Assembly: GCF_051020985.1 (NCBI RefSeq)
Contig: NC_135008.1
Location: 7,006,001-7,070,000 of the forward strand
DNA length: 64,000 nt
Reading direction: 5' to 3'
Origin: Nomia melanderi
Lineage: Eukaryota > Arthropoda > Insecta > Hymenoptera > Halictidae
Shown here: positions 23,297-36,845 of the stretch, one piece after another
Numbering within the stretch: the stretch's first letter is position 1
How the letters are laid out: each line of letters starts with the position of its first letter
Made by a program: the position numbers and the translations under genes
Notes under the pieces: generated by a model
Told to the model about the DNA's origin: nothing
Databases searched by the model: none
Seen by the model: the letters and a program-made list of their open reading frames with translations, nothing else

Positions 23297-24677
23297 GTGT
23301 ACCTACTCGGTTGCGGTCTAACGAAGTTGACCCTTTTCGAGTCAGGTTTTTTAATGAAATCATATATATTCTACCGGAACGCGACAGACAACGTCGGCAG
23401 AAGCCTCGTCGTCGTCGTCGGATCTCCCAAGCGTAATAACTCTCGGTAGTATTTTTGCATCGGCATGCGTCTCCAATTAAGGGTTACGCGCGTGCACAGC
23501 AACACTCGAGGAACGAACGAAGTGCACTCGTAGGAAGACTGTACCGACACCTACGCGCCCTCAGAGTCTCGTCGGGGAGCCTCTTCGCGTGTACCTCGCC
23601 GATCCTCGTGGAGCCTTTCGGTACGGTAGTCGCGTTTGCCACGGGCTCGTAATTCGGAGGGATAATACGCGACGCGCGAAGGGTAGGAACGATTCGAATG
23701 ATTCTTACCGTTCGACCCTCGTCGAATTACGATTGACTTACCGCGAGCGAGACGTTCGAAGGGAACGAGACGTTCGAATCGGCGAGGCGATCAGCGAGAG
23801 ACGGTTCCTTGCCGTTGGCCGATGCGTTGTGAAACGAACTGTTAAACGCCACGACGTCGACGAGCTCTCCCCGCTCGTTCCACGATGACTCGCGCTCGAG
23901 CTCGCGGTTGCGGGAAACTCCGAGGAGCCGAATGCACGCGGCCTCGCGGATCCGCCGCGGTCCTCGAATTCGCGACGCGGGATCCGTACGCTTGGTAAAC
24001 ACGGAGTTTTCCAGCTCCTATGTACTTCGCTTTCCTCGAAGTTCCAACTAAAACGTCGCGGTTGGTTCGCGGATAACAGAATAATTCGAAGACGATCGGA
24101 CGGGATTCGCGACGGGGCGGAGAAGCCATGAAACGTCCCGGCGAAACCGCGTAATTAACCACGGGAAACCGGGTCACCTGTTTCGCGCCGAAAGTTTTTC
24201 CCTTTCGCCGAAGTGCTAAAGCTTTTCATCGTTTTTTGCGCGGCCTATCTCGTAATCGGGATGAAAATGGCCTAGCCAAAGCTGGGCTACCAAGCAGCGG
24301 TGCGAGCAGCGGCCTCAGCGGTGGTCCGAGCGGTCCAGATGTGAAACGAGCCGCGGCCACGGCATTCGCTGCACCGTTTCGAGGTGCACGGACGTGAACA
24401 GGTCTCGGCCCTCGCCGCGTAACACCCTTGGCACGAAATAAATGGACGCTTCGTCCCGCGGGTCCCTTCGGAGCGGAGTTTTTTGTGCAAGAAAGTTTTT
24501 TCATTAGCCACGGACAGTCTGAGATACACGGATAAGGCTAAATACACGGGCCGCACATACGTGCATCGCATGGCAGACGGATGCGACCGGCGCGGCGTGT
24601 TGCGCCGAATCTCGACCGCTTTATTACATCGTATTCTCCATTGGTGGACACGAATCGAACCTGCCCAGCGAGCGACT

Positions 24678-24867
24678 CGCCCGCTCGGCGCAGGCAAGAC
24701 GCAAAGGGTTCCTCGGGAACTTTTTTCCCCTTTGCGCGTCCAATCGAAAAGCTTCCATGTTATGCGGTGAAACTCGAATGGACAGCTTACGAGGTCGTGT
24801 TTTTGAAACGAAAGCTTCGTAAGCGCTATCGAAAATATGAATGACAAATCGAATCGGAGCGAACGAG
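24678..24867. repeat. Dispersed repeat, copy 2 (partner 20226-20475)
   Basis: Same order of shared blocks as the partner, without the 65-base insertion. No terminal inverted repeat or target duplication was found. Confidence 0.65.
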
Positions 24868-27800
24868 TCCTTGCGTCCCTCTCCTTATGAAAATCTTCGA
24901 TTGCAGCTGGGCGAGCGAAGAGAGTCAATGAAAGGACGTTTAAAGGTTCTTAAGCGACGAGGGAAATATACACAATCGCAACGGTCCCCGTGCCAGAAAG
25001 CGGACTGTGGTTCTAACTTTCCGATTACCCGTATAATTCAATTTCAGCAGCGGCGAATGGTAAAGTTCCGCGTTCGATCGGTTCTTTAGTCACATTCCCC
25101 GAGGCTGCCGCATTACGGGGTCGCGGGCACGTACCGAATGCGGCCGGCCGTAATTCACGATCGAAATTGAAAGAGTTTTTCCAGCTGCGGACAAACGAGA
25201 TCTGGGAAGTGAATCGACTGACAATGGATCGCGGGATCTTACACCGAACCCGGGGATCCCAGTCGTGGCTCATGCATCTCGAAAACTTCTGATTGGCCGG
25301 CTTATTTCATCGCGTATCGCGCACGGTACGTATCGCGCGGGGGCGTGCAAATATCCTGCCATCGTTCGTGAACTTCGGTAACGACTTGCCCAAAGAACTT
25401 TTAAGGGCCCAGAAACGATGCTCGCTCTCGCGCGGGGAAGTCGTGACGGGAATTCGAAGGGTCAACGAATATCAGCGAAACGGTTGCGCAACCGTCGATG
25501 ACGCGTCCCGGCGATGAGTGTTCACCGAGCGCTTATTCAAATTGTTAATGAAAATTCAACGGCGAGACAGAGTTGCGGTATCGGTCGAAAAAAGTGACGT
25601 ACGCTGACATTTTGCAATCTAGTATTTATGCGCGCACGATTTGAATAATACGTCCATTGTATTATTACATCATTATTCGAGGAATATTACAAGAATCGTA
25701 TGCGCGAGCGTTTCTAGTTATAATAATTCGCTTGACGGAAACGGTACCATTGATTACTACGAGCTCGCTAATTATCAGTGAATATTGAAATTCCATTGAA
25801 CCGCATACGAGAACGCTCGAAACGACGGACGGAGTATAATGCAACCATACAAACTACATTATAAACAGGCGATCGGTATCACGTGTTCGTCGCCCCGCTT
25901 ATAGTTACCCATGATCGACAAATATACACGTAGAGCCGCTCTGTACCGTTGCGTCCCGTGCACCAAGGATAAGCCTGTGCAAATAGTGACAGTAATTGCC
26001 GACGCGTCGTCCTATTTGCATCCCATTATTCAGAATAATTGATTACTATTGGTAGCCTATGCGTTGAAACTCGTTAGCATATTTAACGCTTTGTACGCCC
26101 GGTACCCTACACGTTCTACGCCTTTACGTAAGTCCACCTTTCACAATAAAAACTGTCGCAATTACTCCCGACGTTCCTGTTATTACAATTCCTTACTTAC
26201 GATTATTCATCAGACACTGGCATGACGATAATTAAATGTGATTGCGCTCGCGGTGTTCGTTAAATGGGGTAACGTTTCAATCGTATTCATTACGGTGAAT
26301 TATCGCTGACAAAAGTCGCTCATGCGAATGTTACTTGTCATCGATAATGAAACCCGTCCGTGCCGACACCGTTGCGTTGCGCCGTGCCGCCCGCAGATCC
26401 GTTTCTACGAGATCGTTTCTGTTATTTCGCGCGGTTCAAATATATAATTCACGGCGAATTCACCGTCGCCGCGCTGTTTAGTTTCGTTGCCAGCCGAGGT
26501 ATTGGTTTCGAGAAAATAAATACACCGAACGGCGATTGCTGACCGGTAAGCGACCACTACTGCTACCGTTATTCGAATAATAGGCACAACGATCGTTTCA
26601 GTTGCACGGCCGCGGCTCGACAATTAATATTCCGCCCGTGAAAAATCGGATTATCGTGCGAACCTCGCATACGAATAACGCGAAACGGTCGAGCCGCGTT
26701 CCGCGTAACGATCGAATCCGTCTTGGTCGTTGGTAATTTCGTCTACTTCTTTATCTCGCCGGGCATCCTTGGCAGCAGGGAAACTCTTTCATTTACTTAA
26801 ATTTTTCTCGTCCAACTAAAAAGCATGCATTAACGTAATTTATGTCCCAAATAAATCAACCGGCCCACCAGCGAGAATAATTTCACGAGAGGAACCGGGG
26901 GATCACGCTTTTCTCCGAGCAGAATTTTATATGCTCCCGCGATTCCGCGGCGTACTCGGGTTCCCGTACGACGCGGTGGTTGGATAGTCCGGCTTCCAAA
27001 GAACGCGATGCGTGCGATAACGCGTTATCGTCGACGCCACGCGTTATCGCTGCGTCAATTTCACCAGGCTTCCCCAGGTTTCGGAAACTCTTCGATGCTT
27101 GGACTTCCGAGCGAAACCGATAGAAACATAATTATGGAATTGGACGATAAACGACAATGATGATCCGAGCGAAGCAAGCGGCACGTCGCGTGACCCAATT
27201 TTCATCAGATTGCGATCAGGCGACCGTAAAGGCTGCGCCGAGAGAATGCCAAAAAGGATTGCTTGGGATTCGAACGGTTGTCCAAGCTGGTATCGTATTT
27301 ACGATATCGCCGTGTCGCGCGGTAACTGCTTCGCCGTACGACGTCGTTTGCCACGGACACGGGAAATAACTGTATCCGTTGAACGAGCCCGAAACTTGCA
27401 GTTGTCCGAACGAAACTAGATTTCGCTTTTGTTTTTTTTCGACGTTTCGCACGCTGTCTACGCGCTCGTCGCCTCGATTCCCAACGGCAAATATGATGGT
27501 TAGAAGCGTATGCGGATACGAGTCACTTTCGCTCGATTATTTCGTGAAAATTCGCGAACCCGAAAGGGTGAAACATTCAGCGTCACACGTCGATCGCAGC
27601 GTTTCAAAGGAAACCCGGTGAATCTTCGTGGTTCTTTTTTTTCCTTCGGAAATGCATGAACCGTATAAACCGGCGGGAGGAAAGCCGGTTTGACGAGTTA
27701 AAAGTAAAAGCGGCGGGCGAAGCGATCTTTCCTTTTAAAAACCGTCGCGAATCGAGGTACCGGCGTGTGTCGGCGGAACGAATAGCGACGGCTCGAAAAA

Positions 27801-28938
27801 TTCTTCTGCGTTCGATGTTTCGCTGAAAGGATCGAAAGTGTCAATCGGAAATCCTATTGGCGAACAGGGAAGAGCAGGAAAACGTTTCGGTGTTTCGTTC
27901 GACTGTAGGACGACGCCGCCGCCTATTTTCCGGTGAGTTTCTGCATTCCGTGCAGTTTGCGTTCGCGGAGATCACGTAGGTTAGAGTAAATAGAGAAAGA
28001 GACCCGCCTGGAGCTGGAGAAAGACCGACAACGAGAGTGGGCCGCACAAACCATCAGGATTCGGTCAATTGCCCTCGCCATCTCATTTGACGGCCATTGT
28101 TCCGCCGCGTGATAGATTCTGCTCGTCGGAACTTTCGGCAATCGCTTCTTGATTATCTTCCACCCCCCCGTTCGAACGGAACCGGCGTTCTTCGTACCGA
28201 TGATAGAACTCGGCTACATATAGACGCAACGCGTATCGTTATCGATAAACAGCGACGGTACGAGAAATCCGCTCGAAATCCGGGGATCGTCCTCGGGCCG
28301 TCCTCTGTTTACCGACATTTACGCGTGCGCCTATCGAAAATTAATTCGAACGCGAACGTTACTTTTGAAAATGAATCCCCGTTTCATCCCGATGGAAGTT
28401 GATACGAGGATGCGTTTGCGATATACCTTAAAAACCAATATACCGCAGGGAGCGGCTCGCGGATACATATTCGAAATAGAGTTCGAAAACTGGAGCGGCA
28501 CTCAGTTTTATTGCGAGATCAAATTTATCAATGGGAACGCAACTCCTCGCTTAATCTCGCGCGGCGAATAATTCCCTCCCCCGGCCGGGCCGTGTCTCCG
28601 ACGCGGCGGGAGTATCGATATTAGTCGAAGGCGTAACGATTCTATTACCGTTTCAACGGTATTTCGTTCGTTCGCCGCGAACAAAGTAATTGAATTCTAA
28701 TCGATGTAAATCGAAAATATAGGCGCCGACCGAAAGAAGGAACGAAGCGGTTCGAGGGTGAAACACAGTGGTGAAATTTCTGTTCCTCTCTCGACACGGA
28801 TTCCGTGAAGGGTGCACAGATGTTTTTGTCAACGACAGCTAAGAACTCGGTGAAAAGCGAGGCGCGCGACGCTTAACGAGCATTACGCGTTATGATACCG
28901 GGCATGTCGAAACAACTACATGCATGGCACACGTAAAT

Positions 28939-28990
28939 GTATATATACACACATATATGTATATATATATATATACATATGTATACACGT
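28939..28990. repeat. TA/CATA low-complexity run
   Basis: Alternating TATATA with CATATG interruptions and a largely palindromic layout. Confidence 0.8.
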
Positions 28991-31900
28991 AGATCAGTGG
29001 AATGCAAAAGCGTGCGTCTCGCCAGACGGCAGGCAACTAGGTGGGTTTCGAGTACGGGTTTATTTACAAAAACAGCCCGTTAATTACGTCCGCAACATAC
29101 ATTTCTCCAAGTAATTCATTACAGACTGAAACCGGGCGATTCGCAACGGTGAAACGGTGAAACGGCAAAACGCTGACACGTTGAAACGCGGAATTCCAAA
29201 CCGATCTTGCTGGAACTTCGGCTCGCATTAATTATTTTTCGCGCAAGTGGGTTCCCTTTCCGGCGGATTACGCCCGAAAGTAAAATCCATTCCGTAATAA
29301 AAAAAATAGAACGCGCCGTATTATCCGCCGATGAACGACGCGCCGCCCCCGGCGGATACGTTTCCGTCCGTCCAGAAACGCAAGAACAGTTTTTTCGGCG
29401 GTGAAGTGTTAAACCTTCTCGCCCCGGTACATGAATATTTCACGAGCGGAGACCGGAGCGGTACGCTAGCCGTGACATAAATTTCCCGTGGCAGCACTTC
29501 GTCGTTCCTATAACTAGTCCGGAGACTGTAAAAAACCGTCCTCGAACGGTCTATTCGACGACGTCATGAACGACGGCTCGACGCATCGGTGAGAACGGAT
29601 CGGGCCGACGACCACCGCCGAAAACGGAAGCGACGCGATCTCGTTCGAGCGCGAGCTAACGATCGCTAGCGATTCCGTTGATCACGGAGACCCGACGGAA
29701 CGCTTACGTTGAAACGAAGTCGGAACGCCGAGCAAGACGAGCGGGAGAAACGAAGCGCGAGTTTCTTTCAATGTTCTCCTTCCCTCGGTACGCAATTGCG
29801 CCGTCGAACATGATGCCCGTCGCAGATAAATCAAATTGAAATGTGGCGGGATTTATCGGCGGTATTCTCGATGGAGGAATTTCGTAAAAGTATCCACTGA
29901 TTCGTAAACCATAAAACACGAACGAGGAAATAGAAGTTCCATTGGTTGAGCTTCGTATTACGCTGAGGAACATAAAAACTGCAACCGAGGGCACGTATAA
30001 TTCCGCAAGATTTACGTCAGGGTGTTTTCGAGACCCGCTGGAATTTCTTACGAGGAGGAAGGTTCCGTGCGCCGGTGGACGGGAAACGAATAAGGTCCGT
30101 CCATCGTGCGCCGCCACCAAATCCACAATTTAACGAACGAACGAATGAACGAACGTTGCAAACGGACCGATCGATTCGTTCGATTCTACTCGCTGTACAG
30201 CGCCGGTTGCTCGCTGTTGGTCCCCCTTCTTCGACGAGCTCTCCTCGTTCGGATAGAAACGAACCGCGACTTAACTCGTCGTTTAAAAATTCTGGATGCA
30301 CGTGATTTCCGGCAAGTAAGATCGCCGTTTTCAAGACGTCCGCGAAGATTTATTTTCACTTTCGCCTTGGAAATGGATTTAAACCCCTCACGTACTTACG
30401 TTCGGCTTCGCGACATATTTATTGGCGACGGAAGCTACGATAAGAGAGATTCTTATTAGCGAGACCCGGGAGAGGGCTCTTATAAATATCCGTTACGGAA
30501 TTCCGGAATGGGACTGTCGGGCAATTCATTTTTCTCATAAATTTTTATGAATCGGAGCACTCGGGATCCACGGAACTCACTCTCGCCCGTAAAAGGTGAA
30601 AGACGTGCTCGGCGTACAAGCAGACGCCGGCGAATTCGGCGACGAGATTTTTTCCGCGGCGTACGCGGCCTACCGTCTCCTAATTCTGTCCCGGCGTCCT
30701 GCGCCGCCTCCCGCGTCGCCTCCTGTCCTCCGGAGCTGTTCCAACGGGGAGACCGTACGAGCTGCCAGCTGCCAACTGTCACCTGCCACGCCGAAACCCT
30801 CGCTCGGCCATCCTTTAGACTCAGCCCGTCACCGAATCCCGGCCTCGCTACCAACAAGATTTAACTTGCACGCGTGAAAATTCTCCTCGGTTCACCTCGG
30901 CAACTTTTCTCGCGAATCTCCAACGTGACCGGCAACGGGAAAAGCTGGAGTTATTAGGCTGCCGTACGCGAAACTTCCTTCCCCTTCGGCCATATCGTTC
31001 CCGCCCCCGACCGGATTTACCCGGTCCGCTCGCCGTCCGATTTTTTCCCCGGAATATTGTACCTCGGCGCGAAAAAGACTTTCCTCGGGCTCGGGGGAAA
31101 GTTCGCGCGCGGATGATGGATCGCGCGAGACAACGAGCTACGCCGCGACGACGCAACGCCGCTAGAGGAGTTGTAGCTCCCGAGGAAATAGAAACGTCCG
31201 ACGCCGAACCAAAGACGAATGTTCCGATCTGCGAAATGGCGATAGCAGACGGCCCCGTGAACGAACGTCTTCCAGCGTTCGACACCGCCGATTCCTCCCT
31301 AGTCCGACGCGATTCTTTTCCCTTCGTCTACCGGCGATTTCAATTCCCAGATCGCGATTCCGCGTCAACACGACGGCCAACATTAGTATCGAATCTATTT
31401 CCTTTCGAGTCGCGCTCACCTGCAGCCTTTAAACGAGAGATGCGCCATGAAAATTCATTGTTCGCTGATTCTTTTAACCCCTTGCCGTGGAATCACGAGT
31501 GAGACTCGTGATGATTTCTAGACTGATTTAACGGTCAATGCTGTATTACCCATGGATCGAAGCGAACTATTTTCTTACCGATGTATTATCTTCGAATGAA
31601 ATTTCCATTCGAAGTCGAGTTGATAATTCTGTTGCGTTTCCTCCGAATTGTCGACAGTAACATATTATACGAGCTTAGCAGCGATTCTTTCCAGTTTCCC
31701 AAGTTTCCAAGTCTCCCGAGGAGTGCGTGCAATTTCGTAGAATGTCCGTGGCCTAAGGAAACGATCGCGACGGTTCGAATCGCGTTTCTGTGTCGCGAAG
31801 CGATACAACCGATTGCTTCGTCTAGAATTATCTTATGCTTTTTTAACGGGCAACTTGAAAACCCGTCGGTCCGAACCGACCCGAATTATCCAATGAAAAC

Positions 31901-33093
31901 GAAAATTCAATTTCAATGGAAAATTTACTGCGCGCGGCGCACTGGTGACCACAGCGGTTCCAACTTCGAACAGGGGAATCCGAACGTTGTCGTAATCAAT
32001 GGCCACCTTTCGTCTTTCAGCGGGACAGCCGGAATATCTACGCTGGCTTGGTTCGTGCTCTCCCAGATTTCAATTTATCCTACGAATATAGGTTTCTGGG
32101 AATATCCGTTTGGAGGAACCGAGAGAGAAACAGAGAAACAGGAAGAGAGAGAGGGGTAGAAAAAGAGACGGTGAAAATCAAAGTAACTTTTCTCGAAGAG
32201 GACGGTTATTTACGCTTTCGCAGCGAGTATTTCGATTGGAATGGATCGTTCGAACAGAGTTTAGCCGAATCCTTCAACCCAAACCGTGTCCCGGAATTTC
32301 GACTAAAAATTCCAACCTTCGCCTAACCGTACCGGTAAAGTTAACATCGGATCGACTAGACATCTTCTCGATGACGCTTTTCAACGTCTACCAACTGTCG
32401 CGTGAACTTGCAGCTTTCCTTCGACCCAACTCATTGCAGCATATTTATGTATTTTTCATAGCCATTGTAATTCACTGTAATGCAGGAAAGAGTTTAAAGG
32501 TTAACCGCGAAATAAATGAGTCAGATCTCGATCGCGACACCGGTTGTACAGAAAGGAAACGCTTACGTAGTCGCAGTGAGCGTACACTGAATTTAAGCAA
32601 GGGTGCGCAGGTGTATTTGAAACGTGTACCGATAGAAAGAAGAAAACACTGTTGCTTCTTTCTGATTACGAACTTCGGCTTCCTCGCGCTACGTATTTCG
32701 GCCAAGGCGAAAAAAGTCTCGTGCAGCTGTCTGGAGTAGACTTAAATTATTTCTCTTGTTCCGCTGTATTCCAAAGTGCAACGCGTTGCTGGCTAATAGA
32801 CGTAGATTCTTCGGAAAACCGTGCATTCTGTCCGCTTTCCAACGGCGGCGGTGTTGTATTATTCAGAAGCCTTATCTTTGGACGCCTGCCGTAGAACCGT
32901 CGCGATGAATCTACATTACTCTTTGACAACAGCCGGGGGGAGGAAAGGAGAGACTGCAGAACGGAGAACGAGCCTCGGGCGTGCTTCTTTCACGACGATA
33001 ATTAACGCGAACTTTTGACCAATGGAAACGTTGCGGTATCGAGAATCGGCGAAATTCAATTGATTTATAGACACTCACACAAACGTGTAGATA

Positions 33094-34094
33094 CAGCGGC
33101 GTTCAAAAGTTCCTGGCCGGATCGTTTTTGGAACTTGTACGCGATAAAGGCTTTAAGAAATTTTATTAATTGTATAAAGGACACATTGCGCGAGAGGATA
33201 CTGTAAAAAAATCATCGTCTATTCTTTATACGTATGTTTTCAGAAATAGATAATTCAGCATGTTCAAAGGTTTTCGATCAGAGTGTTTAAAAAAGAAGAT
33301 AATTCTTGTTTTCTATTGTAATAATAATTTAATGTATGGTACGTAACCCTTGACCGAAAGGCCCCAATATGGAGACGTAAAAAGAATTTAGTTTTCATCA
33401 TTTATTTATCATCGCTGTAGTTTTCTTTATCAAATATTGCAACTTATTGCATCATTGGTTTGTTGATCATGCACTGACAACAAATATTTACCGTAATATG
33501 GGCGAGTATTACAAAAAAGCTCTCGGTAGTTGACACTAGATGTACCAAGCTCTTAAACTGGTTCTTCCAAATTTTTTTATAAAACTTACAACCGTGTATT
33601 CATTAAGATTTCAATCGACTTATATTTCAGTGTAGGTATTACTAAATCAGGTTTTTAAACGATTTCCCAGAGAAGCGTCTGTACCTTTTCAATAATTGTA
33701 AAAGAAGAAATCAGGAATGGGTCATTCTGACTCATCTGGTAGTTCTAGTGTTAAGGATGAACATATGAGTCGCTCAGAAGCTTAATCTCTCTGATTTTTG
33801 TAAATTTTCATGGAATAAATAATATTCTTTCTAATTATTAAAAGATTCACTCATTTCTTCGTTTTTCTCTAAACCAGCAAGTCCTTCCTTTTACAGCTTC
33901 TGAATACGTTGTATAATCATTTCAGAAGCCAAACCATTAATTTTCTCAATTTCTGTTTTCTCGACTTAACACTGACACTTAGAAATTTGTGGCCACGCCC
34001 TTTGCATTAATGACAGCGGCGCATCGATGTGACGAATAAAATACATCGACTCAATACCAAAAACGATCAGGCCGAGAACTTTTGAACGCCGCTG
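33094..34094. mobile_element. TA-flanked non-autonomous element (Tc1/mariner-type), copy 2
   Basis: TA-CAGCGGCGTTCAAAAGTTC at the left and the inverted GAACTTTTGAACGCCGCTG-TA at the right; 1001 bp including a nested TTAA element (33530-33754). Contains the segment that is tandemly duplicated at 4.68-5.04 kb. Confidence 0.8.
33530..33754. mobile_element. TTAA MITE, CACTAGAACT family, copy 2 (nested)
   Basis: TTGACACTAGATGTACC to GGTAGTTCTAGTGTTAA, 225 bp, inserted inside the TA-flanked element at 33094-34094. Confidence 0.7.
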
Positions 34095-35218
34095 TATATA
34101 TGTACGGGGGACAAGTAATGGCACGCGTGCTCGCTACTTCGAAAAGAATTCGCGTGGAAAACACACCGCGCCACGTCGCGGTGATCAATCAAGCGCCATT
34201 CAACGAATAATAAAATAACATGCCGCGACCAGCTGCTTTTTTATCAGTTCCTGGGCCCGCGTTACACCGATTCGGTTAACTGAATAGCTATTCAATGACT
34301 TTTAACGATCAATGGCATCAAGAGAAAAACGCAAATTTCCCCTAATCCTACTCCCTCTCCCTCTCTCGTTGTCTCTCTCTCTTCCCATGCCTGCACTCGA
34401 TGCCAAAACCAATCAACAGTGTAATTAGGACGACATGCTCCGAAACGATTCATGTGAGAAGTAAATCGAGAAGCTGGTTTCTCACTTTTTCCGCTTTTTT
34501 TCACGCTCGCCGTTCGTTATGCACACGCGATAATGAGCCATGACCGTTCGCGAAAAATACGTGAGCTCGTGCTAATTTGCTTTCAAGCTGAATTGCAACG
34601 GTGAAAATATTCCTGCTGAACGCAAACACGAAAGCGGTGAAATAAGACTAGCTGCGTTTACGATTCTCCTGATACACGGTTTTCCGCGATATCCGGCGAC
34701 GAAGTTTCCCAGAATTCCGGAGAGCGAACAGTGGCGTCATCCGACGGAATTAACCATAACATTCTCTGTTAAGCAATAATCGTCGAGCTTGAAAAATCAG
34801 GAATATCGAACGTTCTCGCGATAACTTGCTTCCCATAACGCTTGGACGAAACATTTTCAATGTTACGTTCAACCGATCGTTCGAACGTCGAGGAAAATTT
34901 GAAAATAATAGAGGAGCGCATTATTGATTTTTAATGTACGTTCATAAGCCTTATCAAGCATTAATGTAAACGTCATACTGTTCCACTGGCCGCTTATTAA
35001 CATACCTTTCATACATAAATACATAATAATTCCTGTTCGGTCGTTTTCGGCGGGGTCGTTATGCAAATCGTACGCGAGTATCAACAACGATCGCGAATCG
35101 CGCTGAACATGTTTCAGCTTTGAATGGCAATGGAATAACGCTCTTCCGAAATCCTCTGACGATGAAAATATCTCTAAACGCGCTTTCGATTAAGGGATCC
35201 GTTCGACATTAAACCTAC

Positions 35219-35622
35219 AGTTACATTGACTTTCTGACATTCCTGTATAGAGACTGTAAGGGTGCATCCATCGAGACTTCAACCGATTTGCAAAGCTGCT
35301 CGCGTATTGCTAAATCAAATTCTTCGATAATTTCTCAGAGAAACATCTGTTATGGTTTGAACAATTGTTAAATAAAGAAATTAACACGTTGAATGCCATG
35401 GAGGTCGCCGGTCACCCCCAAGCAAATCGAATTACTATAATTCACTCAATTAAACGATGATTCTTCGTAAAAATTTCTATGAACGTGCAATGATAATAAT
35501 CCAATTCAGTCGAATGATTTAATATTGTATTTCTTCCATTTTGTGTATTTCGCTCTGTGAAATCGTGCGGCGTTCAACGTGTTGAGGGTTGATTTCGATC
35601 CGACTGGTAGTTTCAGTGTTAA
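35219..35622. mobile_element. TTAA MITE, CACTAGAACT family, copy 3, interrupted
   Basis: TTAAACCTACAGTTACATT at the left, CTGGTAGTTTCAGTGTTAA at the right. The interior matches copies 1 and 2 but is split by a CACGTTGA-family element at 35381-35585. Confidence 0.65.
35381..35585. mobile_element. TTAA MITE, CACGTTGA family, copy 3 (nested)
   Basis: TTAACACGTTGAATGCC to GGCGTTCAACGTGTTGA, 205 bp, inside the element at 35219-35622. Confidence 0.75.
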
Positions 35623-36196
35623 ATAAATTTACTCCGACACTGGGTAGAATAGTAGCGGTTCGCATCGAATCGAAAGAATCGGAACAGAAACGATCATCGA
35701 TAAAAGCGATGAATCGACGCGTCGACGAACGGTTTTCGTGGATTCCTGCCGGCTGTAATCTCCAATAAGCCTCTAGGAATCGCGGAGCATGCTCGCAATA
35801 TAACAGATTAAAATCGCATAAAAGATTTTTCTAGCGGCAGCGCGTTACCTGCCCTGGTATCGATAAGTTACGGGAGTTTTCATGCTACCCAGGCGCGACG
35901 AGACGGGAATAAAGCGATATCACGGCGGGCTCTATAATCACGGGACATTATTCTTATTATCTCTCGTCGCGGCAGCGACGGCAAATTAAGCCGTAAAACT
36001 TTGCAGTAAAGCACAAGTTCCCGCAACATGTGTTCGTCTCGAGAGTTTCTATCTCGTTTATTAATTATTCGCTGTTCGATCGCTCCCGTTTGCACGGAAA
36101 ACTTCGGTTGTTCGTTTGTTTTGCAACGGGCCAGCCTAACTGTGCGACTAAATGCATATATCTGCCCCCCTAGAGAAGATAGAACCTCGAGTTCGT

Positions 36197-36845
36197 TTAA
36201 CCGTTTGAGTACCGGAGGTTTTTAACCCTTTGCACTCTGTGGGCTCCACTATGACACCATTTATACTATTAAATATTTTAATGAATAAATTTAGAACTAC
36301 CCTAAGATTGCTGGATCTTCTATACATCCAAATTTTGTATTAAGAAGGAAAATAAAGAGATCTAAGAGATGTTACGATATAACATTTTTCATTTGTGCTA
36401 GGGATGCTACGAAAACGGCTTGGAGTTGGTAGATTACAAAATCATCTGGAGTGCTAAGGATTAAAGGAAACACAGTCCGAAAAAAGTCGAACAGCTGAAT
36501 AGCGCTTTCTGAATGGGAAGCGAGAAGATCCAAGCGGCGCGATGGCGCTCCTTTTATTTCGTGTTGAGAGAAGCCAAGCAGCGCGTCAGCGCTTGCCTTA
36601 ATCTATGTTAATACTATTATATATATATTAATTTATAATAGGTAGCAAGGAAATACAAACTGTATTACTTGGATTACTTATACACAAGAAAAGTAACGAC
36701 GCGACGTGCGTGCGTCTGAAAAGGTGAGGGCGTTTCGTCAGATTGCGAGTGCCCCAGCAGTTGTCCGTATCGTTCAAATGCGCTGGCTTTTCTCGACATG
36801 CAATCTAAAGAGCGCGAAAGCGGCGCGTGGAACTCGAACGATTAA
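36197..36845. mobile_element. TTAA element, CCGTTTGAGTACC family, copy 1 (interrupted)
   Basis: TTAACCGTTTGAGTACC at the left, GGAACTCGAACGATTAA at the right. It is the reverse complement of 49326-49878, with a shared interior (GGAAATACAAA.TGTATTAC, TTGGATTAC, GATCCAAGC.GCG). A CCCTTTGC-family element sits near its left end. Confidence 0.7.
36222..36464. mobile_element. TTAA MITE, CCCTTTGC family (nested)
   Basis: TTAACCCTTTGCACTC to GGAGTGCTAAGGATTAA, 243 bp, inside the element at 36197-36845. Confidence 0.7.

Noticed and set aside
24640..24665. Box B-like GGTTCGATTC on the minus strand
   Set aside because: No box A upstream and no cloverleaf pairing; it lies beside the GC-rich dispersed repeat.
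28365..28571. 68-codon plus-strand frame with a beta-rich look (GYIFEIEFENWSGTQFYCEI)
   Set aside because: Single short frame with no splice context, promoter or known family; not strong enough to call.
29704..30126. 140-codon minus-strand frame with a fairly protein-like composition
   Set aside because: No recognisable motif and no supporting neighbouring exons; it contains a strong internal donor (GTAAGA) that would cut it short.
31581..32159. 192-codon plus-strand open frame, overlapping a 209-codon frame at 32110-32739
   Set aside because: No signal peptide, domain or motif; overlapping frames are equally long; CpG-rich, stop-poor DNA gives such frames by chance.
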